Source: Maribacter litoralis (GTDB taxonomy: Bacteria > Bacteroidota > Bacteroidia > Flavobacteriales > Flavobacteriaceae). From it: DNA of 64,000 nt. The DNA lies in contig NZ_QCZD01000002.1 in NCBI RefSeq assembly GCF_003075045.1, forward strand, positions 248,001 to 312,000, in the 5' to 3' direction. Below are positions 9,048 to 18,903 of this stretch, piece by piece. Below the pieces are notes generated by a model that made no database searches, had not been told where the DNA came from, and worked only from the letters and a program-made list of their open reading frames with translations. Made by a program: the position numbers and the translations under genes. The stretch's first letter is position 1; each line of letters opens with the position of its first letter.

Positions 9048-10808
9048 ATGAAATTTTTAAGAAATTTTCTAGCGTCCATTTTAGGCTCCTTGTTTGCCTT
9101 CGGAATCATGTTCGTAATGTTTTTGATTTTCGTAAGCCTTGTTAGTAGTAGTGAAGACACTGTTTCTGTTAAGGATAACTCTATTCTTGAACTGCAACTT
9201 CAAAGACCTATTTCTGATTATACAGGTAGTAATGAGCTTGATCCATTTGCAGGTATATTCGATGAGTCGCAAGGATTGGATGAAATTATACATGCTATAG
9301 AGGTGGCCAAAAATGATGACCGTATAAAGGGTATTAGTATAAATAATAATTTCATTATTGCTGGTTTGGCACAAACTCAGGCAATTAGAAAATCACTTGA
9401 AGATTTTAAGGCAGAAGGGAAGTTCATTTATGCGTATGCAGATTTTTTCATGCAACGTGATTATTATTTGGCTAGTGTTGCCGATTCTGTTTTTATAAAT
9501 CCGGTTGGGGTATTAGATTTTAAAGGATTGTCAACAGAGGTGCTTTACTATAAAGAACTCCAAGAGAAATCTGGTATTAAGATGGAGGTTATTCGCCATG
9601 GTAAGTATAAAAGTGCGGTTGAGCCATATTTAGAGGATACAATGAGTGAAGCAAATAGAAGTCAATTGACTTCATTATTGCAATCTTTATGGAACTCAAT
9701 GGTGACGGATATGTCTGAAACCAGATCTATTTCTGAATCTGACCTAAACATAATTGCAGATACATTAGGCGGCAGAACTCCTAAGTTTGCAAAATTGTCT
9801 GGATTGGTAGATGATGTTGTTTTTTATGATGAATATGAAAACAAATTGGCAAATGCATTACAATTAAAGAAAGATGAGAAAATTAATTATAGCACTTTAG
9901 ATGACTACGTAAAGTACTCTAATAAAAAGACACTGAAATCCGGTGATGATAAAATTGCGGTAGTTTTTGCGCAGGGAGAAATATTTTACGGTGAAGGTGG
10001 TCCTAATATTATAGGTCAGGGTATCATTAACGAAGCTTTGATAAAAGCTCGTGAAGATGATAAGGTTAAGGCGATTGTATTGCGGGTTAACTCTCCTGGA
10101 GGTAGTGCATTAACTTCCGATATTATTTGGAGAGAAGTAGAATTGACAAAAAAGGAGAAACCAGTCATCGTTTCTATGGGAAATGTAGCTGCCTCTGGCG
10201 GGTATTATATTGCTGCCGGTGCTAATAAAATTTACGCTGAACCTACTACTATAACGGGTTCAATAGGTGTATTCGGTACAGTGCCCAATTTAACCGAGTT
10301 GGCAGATAATGTAGGTATAAATGCAGAACAGGTCGGCACTAATAAAAACGCTGTGGAATATTCTCTTTTTGAGCCAATGCAAGATAGTTTTAAAAACCAG
10401 GTTCAAGAGAGTATTGAAGAGACTTATGAGACTTTTCTGCAAAGGGTTTCGCAAGGTAGAGGTATGACAATGGCACAGGTAGATAGTGTTGCTCAAGGTA
10501 GAGTTTGGAGTGGTACAGAGGCATTGGAGATTGGTCTGGTAGATGAATTGGGTAATTTAGATGATGCTATTGCCGCTGCTGCAGAAATGGCTGAGTTAAG
10601 TGCATATGGCGTTAAGAAATTTCCGAAGTATAAAAGCGGATTTGAGCGTTTTATGGAAGATCTTGAAGGTGCAAGTGTAAGGGTTAAAGAAAATCTGTTA
10701 AAAGATGAGATAGGGGAAGAGGCTTACCAAGTTCTTAAGGAACTTAAATCTCTAAAAAAGCAAAGTGGAATACAAGCTAAAATGCCGTTTGCTTTAGATA
10801 TTAAATAA
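9048..10808 (+). CDS. sppA: Signal peptide peptidase SppA (67 kDa type)
   Basis: Membrane serine protease that degrades signal peptides left after secretion. It has an N-terminal transmembrane helix (about residues 8-32) and two tandem S49 peptidase domains. The general-base Lys is in RHGKYKSAVEPY (near 187) and the nucleophile Ser in NVAASGGYY (near 383), the double-domain Lys/Ser arrangement known from E. coli SppA. The length of 586 residues fits the long form. It is the first gene of an operon with a queuosine-precursor transporter (4 bases later) and an AsmA-like protein. Confidence 0.94.
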   Translation: MKFLRNFLASILGSLFAFGIMFVMFLIFVSLVSSSEDTVSVKDNSILELQLQRPISDYTGSNELDPFAGIFDESQGLDEIIHAIEVAKNDDRIKGISINNNFIIAGLAQTQAIRKSLEDFKAEGKFIYAYADFFMQRDYYLASVADSVFINPVGVLDFKGLSTEVLYYKELQEKSGIKMEVIRHGKYKSAVEPYLEDTMSEANRSQLTSLLQSLWNSMVTDMSETRSISESDLNIIADTLGGRTPKFAKLSGLVDDVVFYDEYENKLANALQLKKDEKINYSTLDDYVKYSNKKTLKSGDDKIAVVFAQGEIFYGEGGPNIIGQGIINEALIKAREDDKVKAIVLRVNSPGGSALTSDIIWREVELTKKEKPVIVSMGNVAASGGYYIAAGANKIYAEPTTITGSIGVFGTVPNLTELADNVGINAEQVGTNKNAVEYSLFEPMQDSFKNQVQESIEETYETFLQRVSQGRGMTMAQVDSVAQGRVWSGTEALEIGLVDELGNLDDAIAAAAEMAELSAYGVKKFPKYKSGFERFMEDLEGASVRVKENLLKDEIGEEAYQVLKELKSLKKQSGIQAKMPFALDIK

Positions 10809-10812
10809 GTTT

Positions 10813-11553
10813 ATGACCTTAAAAGATAGAAAATTAGCACACCGTATTTATCTGTATTTAGGGGCTTTGTTTATTACCTCCTTAGTTGTTTCTAATCTTA
10901 TTTTTCAGAAATTTTTCTATTGGAATCCCTTCGGGGATTTCACCGTTTTTGGAGTATCCCTTTTTGAGGTTTCCGTAGGTATTTTACCTTACCCGATCAC
11001 TTTTTTAATCACTGATCTCATATCTGAAATTTACGGTAGAAAAATGGCGAACCAAATTGTTACCGCCGGTATATTTGCCTCTTTCTTTTCCATGGGAATC
11101 ATTTTAGTTGCAGAAGTAGCCCCAGCTATACCTTCTTCACCCATAAATGATGCTACATTTACCCAAGTTTTTGCTTTGTCACCAATAGCGGTCTTGGCCT
11201 CTATGATTGCGTATTTGTTGGCGCAATATGTAGATGTTGCCATATATCATTTTTGGAAAAAATTGACAAAAGGAAAGTACTTATGGTTACGTAACAATTT
11301 TTCAACATTTCTATCACAATTTCTAGATACGTTTACCGTTGTGGCATTGTTATGTGTCTTTAAAGTATTGCCGTGGGAGCTTTTTTTCGGACTGGTAGTC
11401 AGCGGATTTATTTTTAAGATTTTTATAGCATTTATAGACACCCCTTTTCTCTATTTCTTCGTATATATTATGAGAAAGCGTTTTAATCTAAGGCCAAATG
11501 AAGAATTGGACTTAGATATTATGGATTTAGAAAAACAAAATAGAACAGTATAA
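10813..11553 (+). CDS. yhhQ: Queuosine precursor transporter (YhhQ/QPTR, DUF165)
   Basis: A 246-residue inner-membrane protein with about six hydrophobic helices. The signature region LPYPITFLITDLISEIYGRK matches the DUF165/YhhQ family, which imports preQ0/preQ1 for queuosine modification of tRNA. The later motif LRNNFSTFLSQFLDT is also conserved in the family. Four bases from sppA and nine from the AsmA gene indicate one transcript. No preQ1 riboswitch is visible upstream, which fits its position inside an operon. Confidence 0.9.
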   Translation: MTLKDRKLAHRIYLYLGALFITSLVVSNLIFQKFFYWNPFGDFTVFGVSLFEVSVGILPYPITFLITDLISEIYGRKMANQIVTAGIFASFFSMGIILVAEVAPAIPSSPINDATFTQVFALSPIAVLASMIAYLLAQYVDVAIYHFWKKLTKGKYLWLRNNFSTFLSQFLDTFTVVALLCVFKVLPWELFFGLVVSGFIFKIFIAFIDTPFLYFFVYIMRKRFNLRPNEELDLDIMDLEKQNRTV

Positions 11554-11562
11554 AAATTTACT

Positions 11563-14301
11563 ATGGGTAAGAAAATATTGAAAATTGTAGGAGTACTTTT
11601 TTTATTGATACTAATCGTTTTAATTGCAGCACCTTTTTTCTTGGAAGCAAAAATTGGTGACATTATAAAGAATAACGTTAACAACAACGTCAATGCTACA
11701 TTAGATTTTTCGGAGGCAAACTTGAGTTTGGTAAAAAGCTTTCCAAATGCGGAAGTAGGTTTCAAAGATGTGGTGTTGATCAACAAAGCCCCTTTTGAGG
11801 GCGATACGCTCTTCAAAGCCAATAATTTGGATTTGACCATGGGTATAATGCAGTTGTTTAAAAGTACTGGCGATGCAATTGCCATTAACGATATTAATTT
11901 GGACGGAGCCTTGGTGAATATTGTGGTGGATAAAGAAGAAAATGCTAACTATGATATTGCTTTGGCTTCTGAAACTGCATCTACGGTAGAAGAGCCAAGT
12001 ACTACCGATGGTTTTTCTTTTGACCTGCAGTCTTATGAAATTACAGATTCAAGAATCTATTACACCGATAATTCTACGGGTATAGCTTTTAAATTAGACG
12101 ATTTTCAACACAATGGAACAGGAGATTTGTCTTTAGCTACTTCGGAGTTGGATACGCATACCAACGCTCTAATTTCTTTGGAAATGGACAGTGTAAACTA
12201 TCTGAATAAAAACAAGATAAAATTAGATGCACTTATCGGTATAGATTTAAACGAGAATAAGTATTCATTTTTAAAAAACGAAGCGCTGATCAATCAGTTG
12301 CCATTAGTGTTCGATGGTTTTGTTAAATTGAATGAGACAAGTCAAGAAGTGGATTTGACTTTTAAGACCCCATCATCTGATTTTAGAAATTTCTTAGGTG
12401 TCATTCCCGAAGCGTATTCAAAAAATATTGAAGATGTAACTACAACAGGTAATTTTACGGTAAATGGTAATTTTAACGGTGTTGTGGATGAAACCCATAT
12501 TCCAAAATTTCATATCGAATTAAATTCTGATAATGCGTCTTTTAAATATCCAGATTTACCAAAAGCGGTTAAGAATGTTTTTTTAGATGTTCAGATAGAT
12601 AATGAAACGGGTATTGTTGAAGATACTTACGTAAATATCAATAAGGCATCGTTCATGATAGATGAAGATAAGTTCAACCTTACTTCTAATATCACGGAGC
12701 TTATGGGTAATACTAAGGTTAAGGCCCATATGGATGGTAATATGAATTTGGCAAATATTTCTAAAGCTTATCCTGTACCAGCTGAATACAATTTAAAAGG
12801 AATGTTGAAAGCGGATATCTCAACTGCTTTTGATATGGCTTCGGTAGAGAAAGAACAATACGAAAAAACAAGTACTACCGGTGATTTGAGTTTGACCGAT
12901 TTCGAATATAATTCAGACGAACTTGCCAATCCGGTTACATTTAAATCTGCACGCTTAACTTTCAATCCAAAGACGGTGACATTAAATAGTTTAAATGGTA
13001 CCACTGGTACTACAGACTTTGATGCTACGGGTACTATAAATAATTTGTTGGGTTTTATGTTTAACGATGAAAAGGTTGAAGGTAATTTCAACTTGAAGTC
13101 CAACTCTTTTGCCCTTAACGATTTTATGGTTGCCGAAACGGAAACACCATCTACTACGGGTGAAAATGAAACTACAGGCGAAAATACGGAGGAAAAGATT
13201 AAGATTCCATCATTTCTGGATGCCACTATTTATGCCGATGCTAAAAAGGTAATTTACGATGATATTGTTCTAAGCGATGTTACTGGGGTTCTAAAAATTA
13301 AAGATGAGACAGCTACACTTAGTAATATGTCTGCAGGTATGTTCGGTGGTAAAATAGGCTTTAATGGTCAGGTTTCTACTAAAACCGATACACCTACATT
13401 TAATATGAAATTAGATCTAAATCAGTTGGGTATTCAAGAGACGTTCGCTTCTGTAGATTTATTTAAGGCGGTGGCTCCAATTGCTCAAATGTTAAACGGT
13501 AAATTAACTTCAGATATTTCTTTATCGGGTAATTTGACAGACGATTTAATGCCGAACTTGTTATCGCTTAGTGGAGATTTGTTTGCAGATATCATGACGG
13601 AGGAAGTAAATACAGAATCTGCACCAGTACTAAATACGTTGGTTTCAAAATTAAACTTCATAGATGTTGATCAACTTAATTTAAAGGATATTAAAACATC
13701 ATTATCATTTAAAGATGGTATTGTGGCGGTGAAACCTTTTACTTTGAATTATAAGGATATCGCCATCAATGTAGATGGTAGCCATTCTTTTGATCAAAAG
13801 TTGAATTACAAAGCATCTTTACAGGTGCCTGCAAAATATCTAGGGTCAGATATTACTAAACTTATATCTAAAATTGATGATGCTTCATTAACAGACCTTA
13901 CTATACCGGTTGTAGCAAATATTGGTGGGGCTTATAGTAGTCCTACTGTAACAACAGATTTAACATCTGGTGTTAAGGAGTTAACAAGCAAATTAGTTGA
14001 GATCGAAAAGCAAAAGCTCATCAACAAAGGTACTGACAAGGCTAAAGATTTGATTGGTGGTTTAATTACCGGTAATAAAGCGGCCCAAGATTCTGTGAGT
14101 AATGAAACCTCTACCACGAATACCAGTGCTAAAGATATTTTAGGCGGAATTTTAGGAACAAAAAAAGATACCGTAACATCAGCAACTTCCACAAAGACCG
14201 ATTCTACACCAGCAAATACACAGAAAGAAGCTGTTAAAGAAAAGGCCAAGGATATCTTAGGTGGACTCTTCGGTAATAAGAAAAAAGATAGTACTAACTA
14301 A
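11563..14301 (+). CDS. AsmA-family envelope protein
   Basis: A 912-residue protein with one N-terminal membrane helix (about 7-27) followed by a long, mostly beta, periplasmic body. The N-terminal part (SLVKSFPNAEVGFKDVVLIN) and the C-terminal LTSDISLSGNLTDDL and NYKDIAINVDGSHSF regions are typical AsmA domains. AsmA-like proteins are elongated lipid-transfer or outer-membrane-biogenesis factors; the cargo here is unknown. The tail carries three variants of a KAKD(I/L)(L/I)GG motif separated by Ser/Thr/Asn/Lys-rich linkers (about residues 824-912). It is the last gene of the sppA operon and its stop overlaps the end of the convergent DUF2797 gene by 8 bases. Confidence 0.85.
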   Translation: MGKKILKIVGVLFLLILIVLIAAPFFLEAKIGDIIKNNVNNNVNATLDFSEANLSLVKSFPNAEVGFKDVVLINKAPFEGDTLFKANNLDLTMGIMQLFKSTGDAIAINDINLDGALVNIVVDKEENANYDIALASETASTVEEPSTTDGFSFDLQSYEITDSRIYYTDNSTGIAFKLDDFQHNGTGDLSLATSELDTHTNALISLEMDSVNYLNKNKIKLDALIGIDLNENKYSFLKNEALINQLPLVFDGFVKLNETSQEVDLTFKTPSSDFRNFLGVIPEAYSKNIEDVTTTGNFTVNGNFNGVVDETHIPKFHIELNSDNASFKYPDLPKAVKNVFLDVQIDNETGIVEDTYVNINKASFMIDEDKFNLTSNITELMGNTKVKAHMDGNMNLANISKAYPVPAEYNLKGMLKADISTAFDMASVEKEQYEKTSTTGDLSLTDFEYNSDELANPVTFKSARLTFNPKTVTLNSLNGTTGTTDFDATGTINNLLGFMFNDEKVEGNFNLKSNSFALNDFMVAETETPSTTGENETTGENTEEKIKIPSFLDATIYADAKKVIYDDIVLSDVTGVLKIKDETATLSNMSAGMFGGKIGFNGQVSTKTDTPTFNMKLDLNQLGIQETFASVDLFKAVAPIAQMLNGKLTSDISLSGNLTDDLMPNLLSLSGDLFADIMTEEVNTESAPVLNTLVSKLNFIDVDQLNLKDIKTSLSFKDGIVAVKPFTLNYKDIAINVDGSHSFDQKLNYKASLQVPAKYLGSDITKLISKIDDASLTDLTIPVVANIGGAYSSPTVTTDLTSGVKELTSKLVEIEKQKLINKGTDKAKDLIGGLITGNKAAQDSVSNETSTTNTSAKDILGGILGTKKDTVTSATSTKTDSTPANTQKEAVKEKAKDILGGLFGNKKKDSTN

Positions 14302-15088
14302 TGGTTAAGCCAACATAGAAACCTTCGCTACCTCTAACGTTGAATACCGTGTTGTCTTCAAATATTAGATACTGACCTTTTATACCTTTCAATTTACCTT
14401 CAAATGTAGGTGTTTTGGTAAGGTTAAGGCTTTTTACCTTGGCAGGGTATTGCAACACCGGAAATTCCAATTCTGTCTCTTGGTTGGTTTCTAGGTAATA
14501 CGGCAATGCTTCCTCTGGTATATATTGTTTGAGTTTTTCTCGCCATTCTTGTAGATTTTCATCTACGACATTATTGGTGAGCATGGTTCGCCAGTTGGTT
14601 TTGTCCCCTACATGATCTTTAAGGGCAACTTCGGTTATTCCCGCCAAATAGCGATTTGGTACTTCTACGATTTCTATAGCTTCATGTGCACCTTGATCGA
14701 TCCATCTTGTGGGTACTTGGGCTTTTCTAGTAACACCTACTTTTACATTGCTTGAGTTGGCTAAATAGACTACATGTGGTTGTAACTGTACTTTTTTCTC
14801 GTACGCCAGATTTCGGTCTTCTTGATCTAAATGAGCTTTGCTTAATTCTGGTCGCATGATCCAATCACCAGCAGAAGGAATTTCAAAAAAGCAGGTTCTG
14901 CAAAAGCCTTGTCTATAAATAGGTCTGTCATTGCCACAGTTTAGACATTCGCATTTAATAAATTCTATTTTTAACGTTTTGTCAAGTACTTGGTTTACAT
15001 TCAAAAAATCTGATTCGAACAACATGAAATATTGAATTGGACTTCCTATTTCTGTCTGCATTTTTCTTAGTACTCCTTCGTATTGCAT
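14294..15088 (-). CDS. DUF2797 zinc-ribbon protein
   Basis: A 264-residue cytoplasmic protein of the DUF2797 family. Four cysteines in a C-x2-C / C-x2-C arrangement (CLNCGNDRPIYRQGFCRTC, residues about 48-66) suggest a zinc ribbon. A following region (VVYLANSSNVKVGVTRK through RWIDQGA) resembles a GIY-YIG-like fold in its order of strands. No function is known to me for this family. The gene converges on the AsmA gene with an 8-base overlap of coding ends and is divergent from GH3 with 78 bases between. Confidence 0.82.
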   Translation of the reverse strand: MQYEGVLRKMQTEIGSPIQYFMLFESDFLNVNQVLDKTLKIEFIKCECLNCGNDRPIYRQGFCRTCFFEIPSAGDWIMRPELSKAHLDQEDRNLAYEKKVQLQPHVVYLANSSNVKVGVTRKAQVPTRWIDQGAHEAIEIVEVPNRYLAGITEVALKDHVGDKTNWRTMLTNNVVDENLQEWREKLKQYIPEEALPYYLETNQETELEFPVLQYPAKVKSLNLTKTPTFEGKLKGIKGQYLIFEDNTVFNVRGSEGFYVGLTIS

Positions 15089-15166
15089 GTTAATGTAGCT
15101 TATTGATTTGTAATTTGAAAATGATAATTAGATACCCTATTTTTAGCAGCACAAAGATACCCATAA

Positions 15167-16681
15167 ATGCCAATTACCCTATTTAATTCTATTGCCTCTT
15201 GGTTGCTGAAAAAACGATTTCACCAAATAGAACTTTTTTTAAAATATCCAGAAGAAGTTCAAGAAGAGGTGCTGTTGCAATTGCTAGAATTTGCTGAAGA
15301 TACCGAGGTGGGTAGAACGTATGATTTTGAGTCAATTGAGTCTTACAAAGATTTTAAGGAAAGGCTGCCTATTGTTTCTTATGAAGAAATTCAACCCATT
15401 ATTGAACGTACTAGAAGAGGGGAGCAAAACCTGTTTTGGCCTACCAAAGTAAAGTTGTTTGCCAAGAGTAGTGGTACCACCAATGCTAAAAGTAAATTTA
15501 TTCCGGTTAGTGGAGAGGCTTTAGAAGATTGTCATTATAAATCCAGTAAAGACCTTTTGTGTCTTTATTTGAATAACAACGAAAATTCTCAACTATTTAC
15601 AGGTAAGAGTCTACGTTTAGGTGGTAGTAAAGAGCTTTATGAAGATAATGGTTCTTTGTTCGGCGATTTATCTGCAATCTTAATCGATAATATGCCTTTA
15701 TGGGCAGAATATAGTAGCACGCCTAGTAATAAGGTCTCTTTAATGAGCGATTGGGAAAGCAAGCTAATGGCTATTATTCATGAAAGCGTACAGGAAAACG
15801 TAACTAGTTTAGCAGGAGTACCTTCTTGGATGTTGGTATTAATGAATAAAGTTCTAGAAGAGACCGGTAAGGATAATCTATTTCAGGTTTGGGAAAACTT
15901 GGAGGTATACTTTCACGGTGGGGTAAATTTTAATCCGTATAAGGAACAATACAAAAAAATACTTCCAAAGAATAACTTTCAATACTATGAAATTTATAAT
16001 GCATCTGAAGGTTTCTTTGCAATTCAAGATAGAAATGGTGCAGACGATTTGTTGTTGATGTTAGACTACGGTATATTTTATGAGTTTATTCCCATGGATG
16101 TCTATGGTGCTTTAAACGAAGATGCTATACCATTATGGGATATTGAATTAGGTAAAAACTATGCTATAGTTATAACTACAAATTCAGGCTTATGGAGATA
16201 TAAAATAGGGGATACGGTACGTTTTACTTCTAAAAGCCCTTATCGTATTAAAGTTACTGGTCGTACTAAGCATCATATTAATGTTTTTGGGGAAGAACTT
16301 ATAATTGAGAATGCAGAAGAAGCGTTAAAAATAGCTTGCGCTAAAACCGGTGCGGAAATTATGGACTATACCGCCGGACCCATTTTTATGGTCAATAAGG
16401 AAAAAGGGGCACATGAGTGGATCATGGAATTTAGAAGCATGCCCAAAGACTTTGGTGCTTTTGTTGAAATTTTTGACAATGCTTTAAAATCCCTTAATTC
16501 TGATTATGAGGCTAAGAGGCTTCATAACATTACATTGAATGCTCCTATTGTTCATGAGGCTCGTAAGAATCTTTTTTACGACTGGTTAAAGAAAAATGAT
16601 AAACTTGGTGGGCAGCATAAAATTCCTAGACTATCTAATAAAAGGGATTATTTAGATGAGCTTTTACTAATGAACAAGTAA
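15167..16681 (+). CDS. GH3-family acyl-adenylate amido synthetase homologue
   Basis: A 504-residue member of the GH3 (auxin-responsive promoter) family, a branch of the ANL adenylating enzymes. Visible marks are the phosphate-binding KLFAKSSGTTNAKSKFIPVS near 100-120, the central YNASEGFFAIQD, and the C-terminal hinge GLWRYKIGDTVRF and VTGRTKHHINVFGEELI. Plant members conjugate amino acids to acyl acids; bacterial substrates are mostly unknown. It appears to be monocistronic. The family is common in Flavobacteriia, so the gene is ordinary here even though its job is not defined. Confidence 0.9.
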   Translation: MPITLFNSIASWLLKKRFHQIELFLKYPEEVQEEVLLQLLEFAEDTEVGRTYDFESIESYKDFKERLPIVSYEEIQPIIERTRRGEQNLFWPTKVKLFAKSSGTTNAKSKFIPVSGEALEDCHYKSSKDLLCLYLNNNENSQLFTGKSLRLGGSKELYEDNGSLFGDLSAILIDNMPLWAEYSSTPSNKVSLMSDWESKLMAIIHESVQENVTSLAGVPSWMLVLMNKVLEETGKDNLFQVWENLEVYFHGGVNFNPYKEQYKKILPKNNFQYYEIYNASEGFFAIQDRNGADDLLLMLDYGIFYEFIPMDVYGALNEDAIPLWDIELGKNYAIVITTNSGLWRYKIGDTVRFTSKSPYRIKVTGRTKHHINVFGEELIIENAEEALKIACAKTGAEIMDYTAGPIFMVNKEKGAHEWIMEFRSMPKDFGAFVEIFDNALKSLNSDYEAKRLHNITLNAPIVHEARKNLFYDWLKKNDKLGGQHKIPRLSNKRDYLDELLLMNK

Positions 16682-16723
16682 TTTGCTCTATACACACCAA
16701 ATATTGACCTAATCACAACATTA

Positions 16724-16756
16724 TTTGATATTTTCATAATCATTGCCATACATTTG
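16724..16756 (+). promoter_or_regulatory. Predicted sigma-A promoter (TTTG-N21-TACATTTG)
   Basis: TTTG at 16724-16727 and TACATTTG at 16749-16756 are separated by 21 bases, matching the Bacteroidota -33/-7 pattern. It would leave an approximately 170-nt leader before the hydrolase ATG at 16935. I recognise no riboswitch in that leader. Confidence 0.45.
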
Positions 16757-16934
16757 TTGAGGTTCATGTAGTTTTTGTCCTACAGGTATTATGTTATTAT
16801 TTCATATATCCTATTATGAATAATGGGGTCTACATCGATAAATTTTAACCTGTAAACAATTAAATAGTGATTGGTAGGATAATTAATACAACTTGCTGGA
16901 GCAAAACTTAACCAAAACTATAAATACTATTATT

Positions 16935-17495
16935 ATGGCAGAAAAATTAGTGATCGTTTCAGATATGTGGGGCGCTAAAAAAGGATTGTGGATTACTTCT
17001 TACTTAGGGTATCTGCAACAGTACTTTGATATTACTTTTTATGATAGCCAACAATTGGCGAATTTGGATATTTTAATTCAGACCGAAGAAAATGTACATA
17101 ATGCCTTTTTAGAAGGTGGTACAGATACAGCTGTTTCTCATTTATTAAAGAAAGAAACAGAAGCTTGTTATTATTTAGCCTTTAGTACCGGTGCTACAAT
17201 TGTTTGGGAGGCCGCTAAGAGAGGTTTACCTGTGAAGTCTTTATATGGTGTATCTCCAACCAGAATACGTAAAAAGAACGAGAGACCTAATATTCCTTAT
17301 ACACTGGTTTATGGTGCTAATGATGAATTTAGACCAAGCGAAGAATGGGCAAATAAATTAGGTGTAGAAATGAATGTTTTACCTAACTATGGTCATACTT
17401 TATATACAGATGAAAAAATAATTAAAAAGGTCTGTATGGATTTATTGCAAGAAGTAACGCAGATTGCACCACAGGTTAAAAAGAAAGTGGTATAG
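16935..17495 (+). CDS. Small alpha/beta-hydrolase-like protein
   Basis: With start ATG 16935 the product is 186 residues (MAEKLVIVSDMWG). It has strand-turn segments of an alpha/beta hydrolase: an early VIVSDMWGAKKG, a nucleophile-elbow-like YLAFSTGATIVWEA (Ser in a degenerate G-x-S-x-G), then LVYGANDEFRPSEEW carrying the acidic residue position and LPNYGHTLY with the His. The Ser, Asp and His order fits a hydrolase triad, but the fold is short and the substrate unknown. A longer in-frame start (16893) exists with no better support. It ends 26 bases before a strong terminator shared with clpX. Confidence 0.7.
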   Translation: MAEKLVIVSDMWGAKKGLWITSYLGYLQQYFDITFYDSQQLANLDILIQTEENVHNAFLEGGTDTAVSHLLKKETEACYYLAFSTGATIVWEAAKRGLPVKSLYGVSPTRIRKKNERPNIPYTLVYGANDEFRPSEEWANKLGVEMNVLPNYGHTLYTDEKIIKKVCMDLLQEVTQIAPQVKKKVV

Positions 17496-17521
17496 CCTTT
17501 TAATATAAGATTTAAGAATAT

Positions 17522-17557
17522 AAAAAAAAGCGAAGATGAAAATCTTCGCTTTTTTTA
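17522..17557. terminator. Bidirectional terminator between the hydrolase and clpX
   Basis: Stem agcgaagat / atcttcgct around a GAAA tetraloop, with an A-run on the left and a T-run on the right. It serves both the plus-strand hydrolase and minus-strand clpX, whose stop lies 24 bases away. Confidence 0.9.
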
Positions 17558-17580
17558 TGCTTTGCTTTATAAAATAGTAG

Positions 17581-18816
17581 TTACGAAACTGCCTTTAATT
17601 TTTTAATGGTATCATGAGATAACATTTCTTCGGCATATGGTTTTGTAACCTTAAAGTTTGTTTCACCAGAACTTGGCATTTCAAACATTGCATCGGTAAA
17701 AATCGCTTCGCACAATGAACGTAGACCTCTAGCTCCAAGCTTGTACTCTATAGCTTTTTCTACAATGTAATCTAACGCTTGATCTGTAATGCTAAAAGTA
17801 ATGTCATCCATCGCAAACAATTTTTCATATTGTTTGATGATTGCATTTTTTGGTTCCGTTAAAATAGCCCTAAGGGTTTTCTTATCTAGCGGATTCATAT
17901 GTGTAAGCACCGGAAGTCTACCAATGATTTCAGGAATTAGACCAAAATCCTTTAAATCTTTTGGGATGATGTATTGTAATAAATTATCATCATCTAAAGA
18001 ACTGTCAGATTTTGAAGCACTATAACCAACTGCTTGCATGTTCAATCTTTTGGTAATCGCACGTTCTATACCATCAAAAGCTCCTCCGGCAATAAACAGA
18101 ATATTCTCTGTATTTACCTCAATGAATTTTTGATCAGGGTGTTTTCTTCCTCCTTTAGGCGGTACGTTAACCGTTGTGCCTTCCAAAAGTTTTAGAAGAC
18201 CTTGTTGAACTCCTTCACCGGAAACATCTCTGGTGATAGATGGATTATCGCTCTTACGGGCAATTTTGTCAATTTCATCTATAAAAACGATACCTCTTTC
18301 TGCTTTCTCAAGATTGTAATCTGCTGCTTGCAAAAGACGGGTCAATATACTTTCTACATCTTCACCAACATAACCTGCCTCTGTTAATACGGTAGCATCT
18401 ACAATAGCCAATGGTACGTTAAGCAATTTGGCAATGGTCTTTGCCATAAGCGTCTTACCGGTACCGGTTTGACCGACCATTACAATATTACTTTTTTGTA
18501 TTTCTACATCATCTTCTTTTGATGATGGCTGTAATAATCTTTTATAGTGATTGTAAACAGCAACAGACATCACTTTTTTGGTACGTTCTTGACCAATTAT
18601 AAAAGTGTCTAAAAATTCTTTGATCTCTTGCGGTTTTTTTAAAACAAGTTCAGAAGAAAGATCGTTGGTCTTTGTTTGTTTTGACTCTTCTGCTACAATT
18701 CCATGCGCTTGTTCAATACAACGGTCGCAAATATGTGCGTCTAGACCAGCAATCAACAAATTTGTTTCTGGTTTTTTTCTACCGCAAAATGAACATTCTA
18801 AATTTTCCTTTGCCAT
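17581..18816 (-). CDS. clpX: ClpX, ATPase subunit of the ClpXP protease
   Basis: AAA+ unfoldase that feeds substrates to ClpP. The 411 residues contain the N-terminal four-Cys zinc-binding domain ([12 protein letters not shown] and CDRC, residues 9-33), Walker A GQTGTGKT near 115, Walker [12 protein letters not shown], sensor and pore loops (GYVGEDVE), and the C-terminal small domain ending in the usual TKPYAEEML region. It is downstream of clpP and tig in the same direction with an 87-base gap, an arrangement conserved in many bacteria. Confidence 0.98.
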   Translation of the reverse strand: MAKENLECSFCGRKKPETNLLIAGLDAHICDRCIEQAHGIVAEESKQTKTNDLSSELVLKKPQEIKEFLDTFIIGQERTKKVMSVAVYNHYKRLLQPSSKEDDVEIQKSNIVMVGQTGTGKTLMAKTIAKLLNVPLAIVDATVLTEAGYVGEDVESILTRLLQAADYNLEKAERGIVFIDEIDKIARKSDNPSITRDVSGEGVQQGLLKLLEGTTVNVPPKGGRKHPDQKFIEVNTENILFIAGGAFDGIERAITKRLNMQAVGYSASKSDSSLDDDNLLQYIIPKDLKDFGLIPEIIGRLPVLTHMNPLDKKTLRAILTEPKNAIIKQYEKLFAMDDITFSITDQALDYIVEKAIEYKLGARGLRSLCEAIFTDAMFEMPSSGETNFKVTKPYAEEMLSHDTIKKLKAVS

Positions 18817-18903
18817 TATCTATCTTCTCAATTCTATTCCTTAACGATCTAAAATCGTTTTTGGTTTAAAAATCATCTATTAATTTGAATAAGTTAGTCG
18901 AAT

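Noticed and set aside
11451..11885. 144-codon frame opposite the transporter/AsmA junction
   Set aside because: It is antisense to two well-supported genes and has low-complexity Lys/Ser/Leu composition.
12768..13226. 152-codon frame opposite the AsmA gene
   Set aside because: Antisense shadow rich in Ser/Val without any domain pattern.
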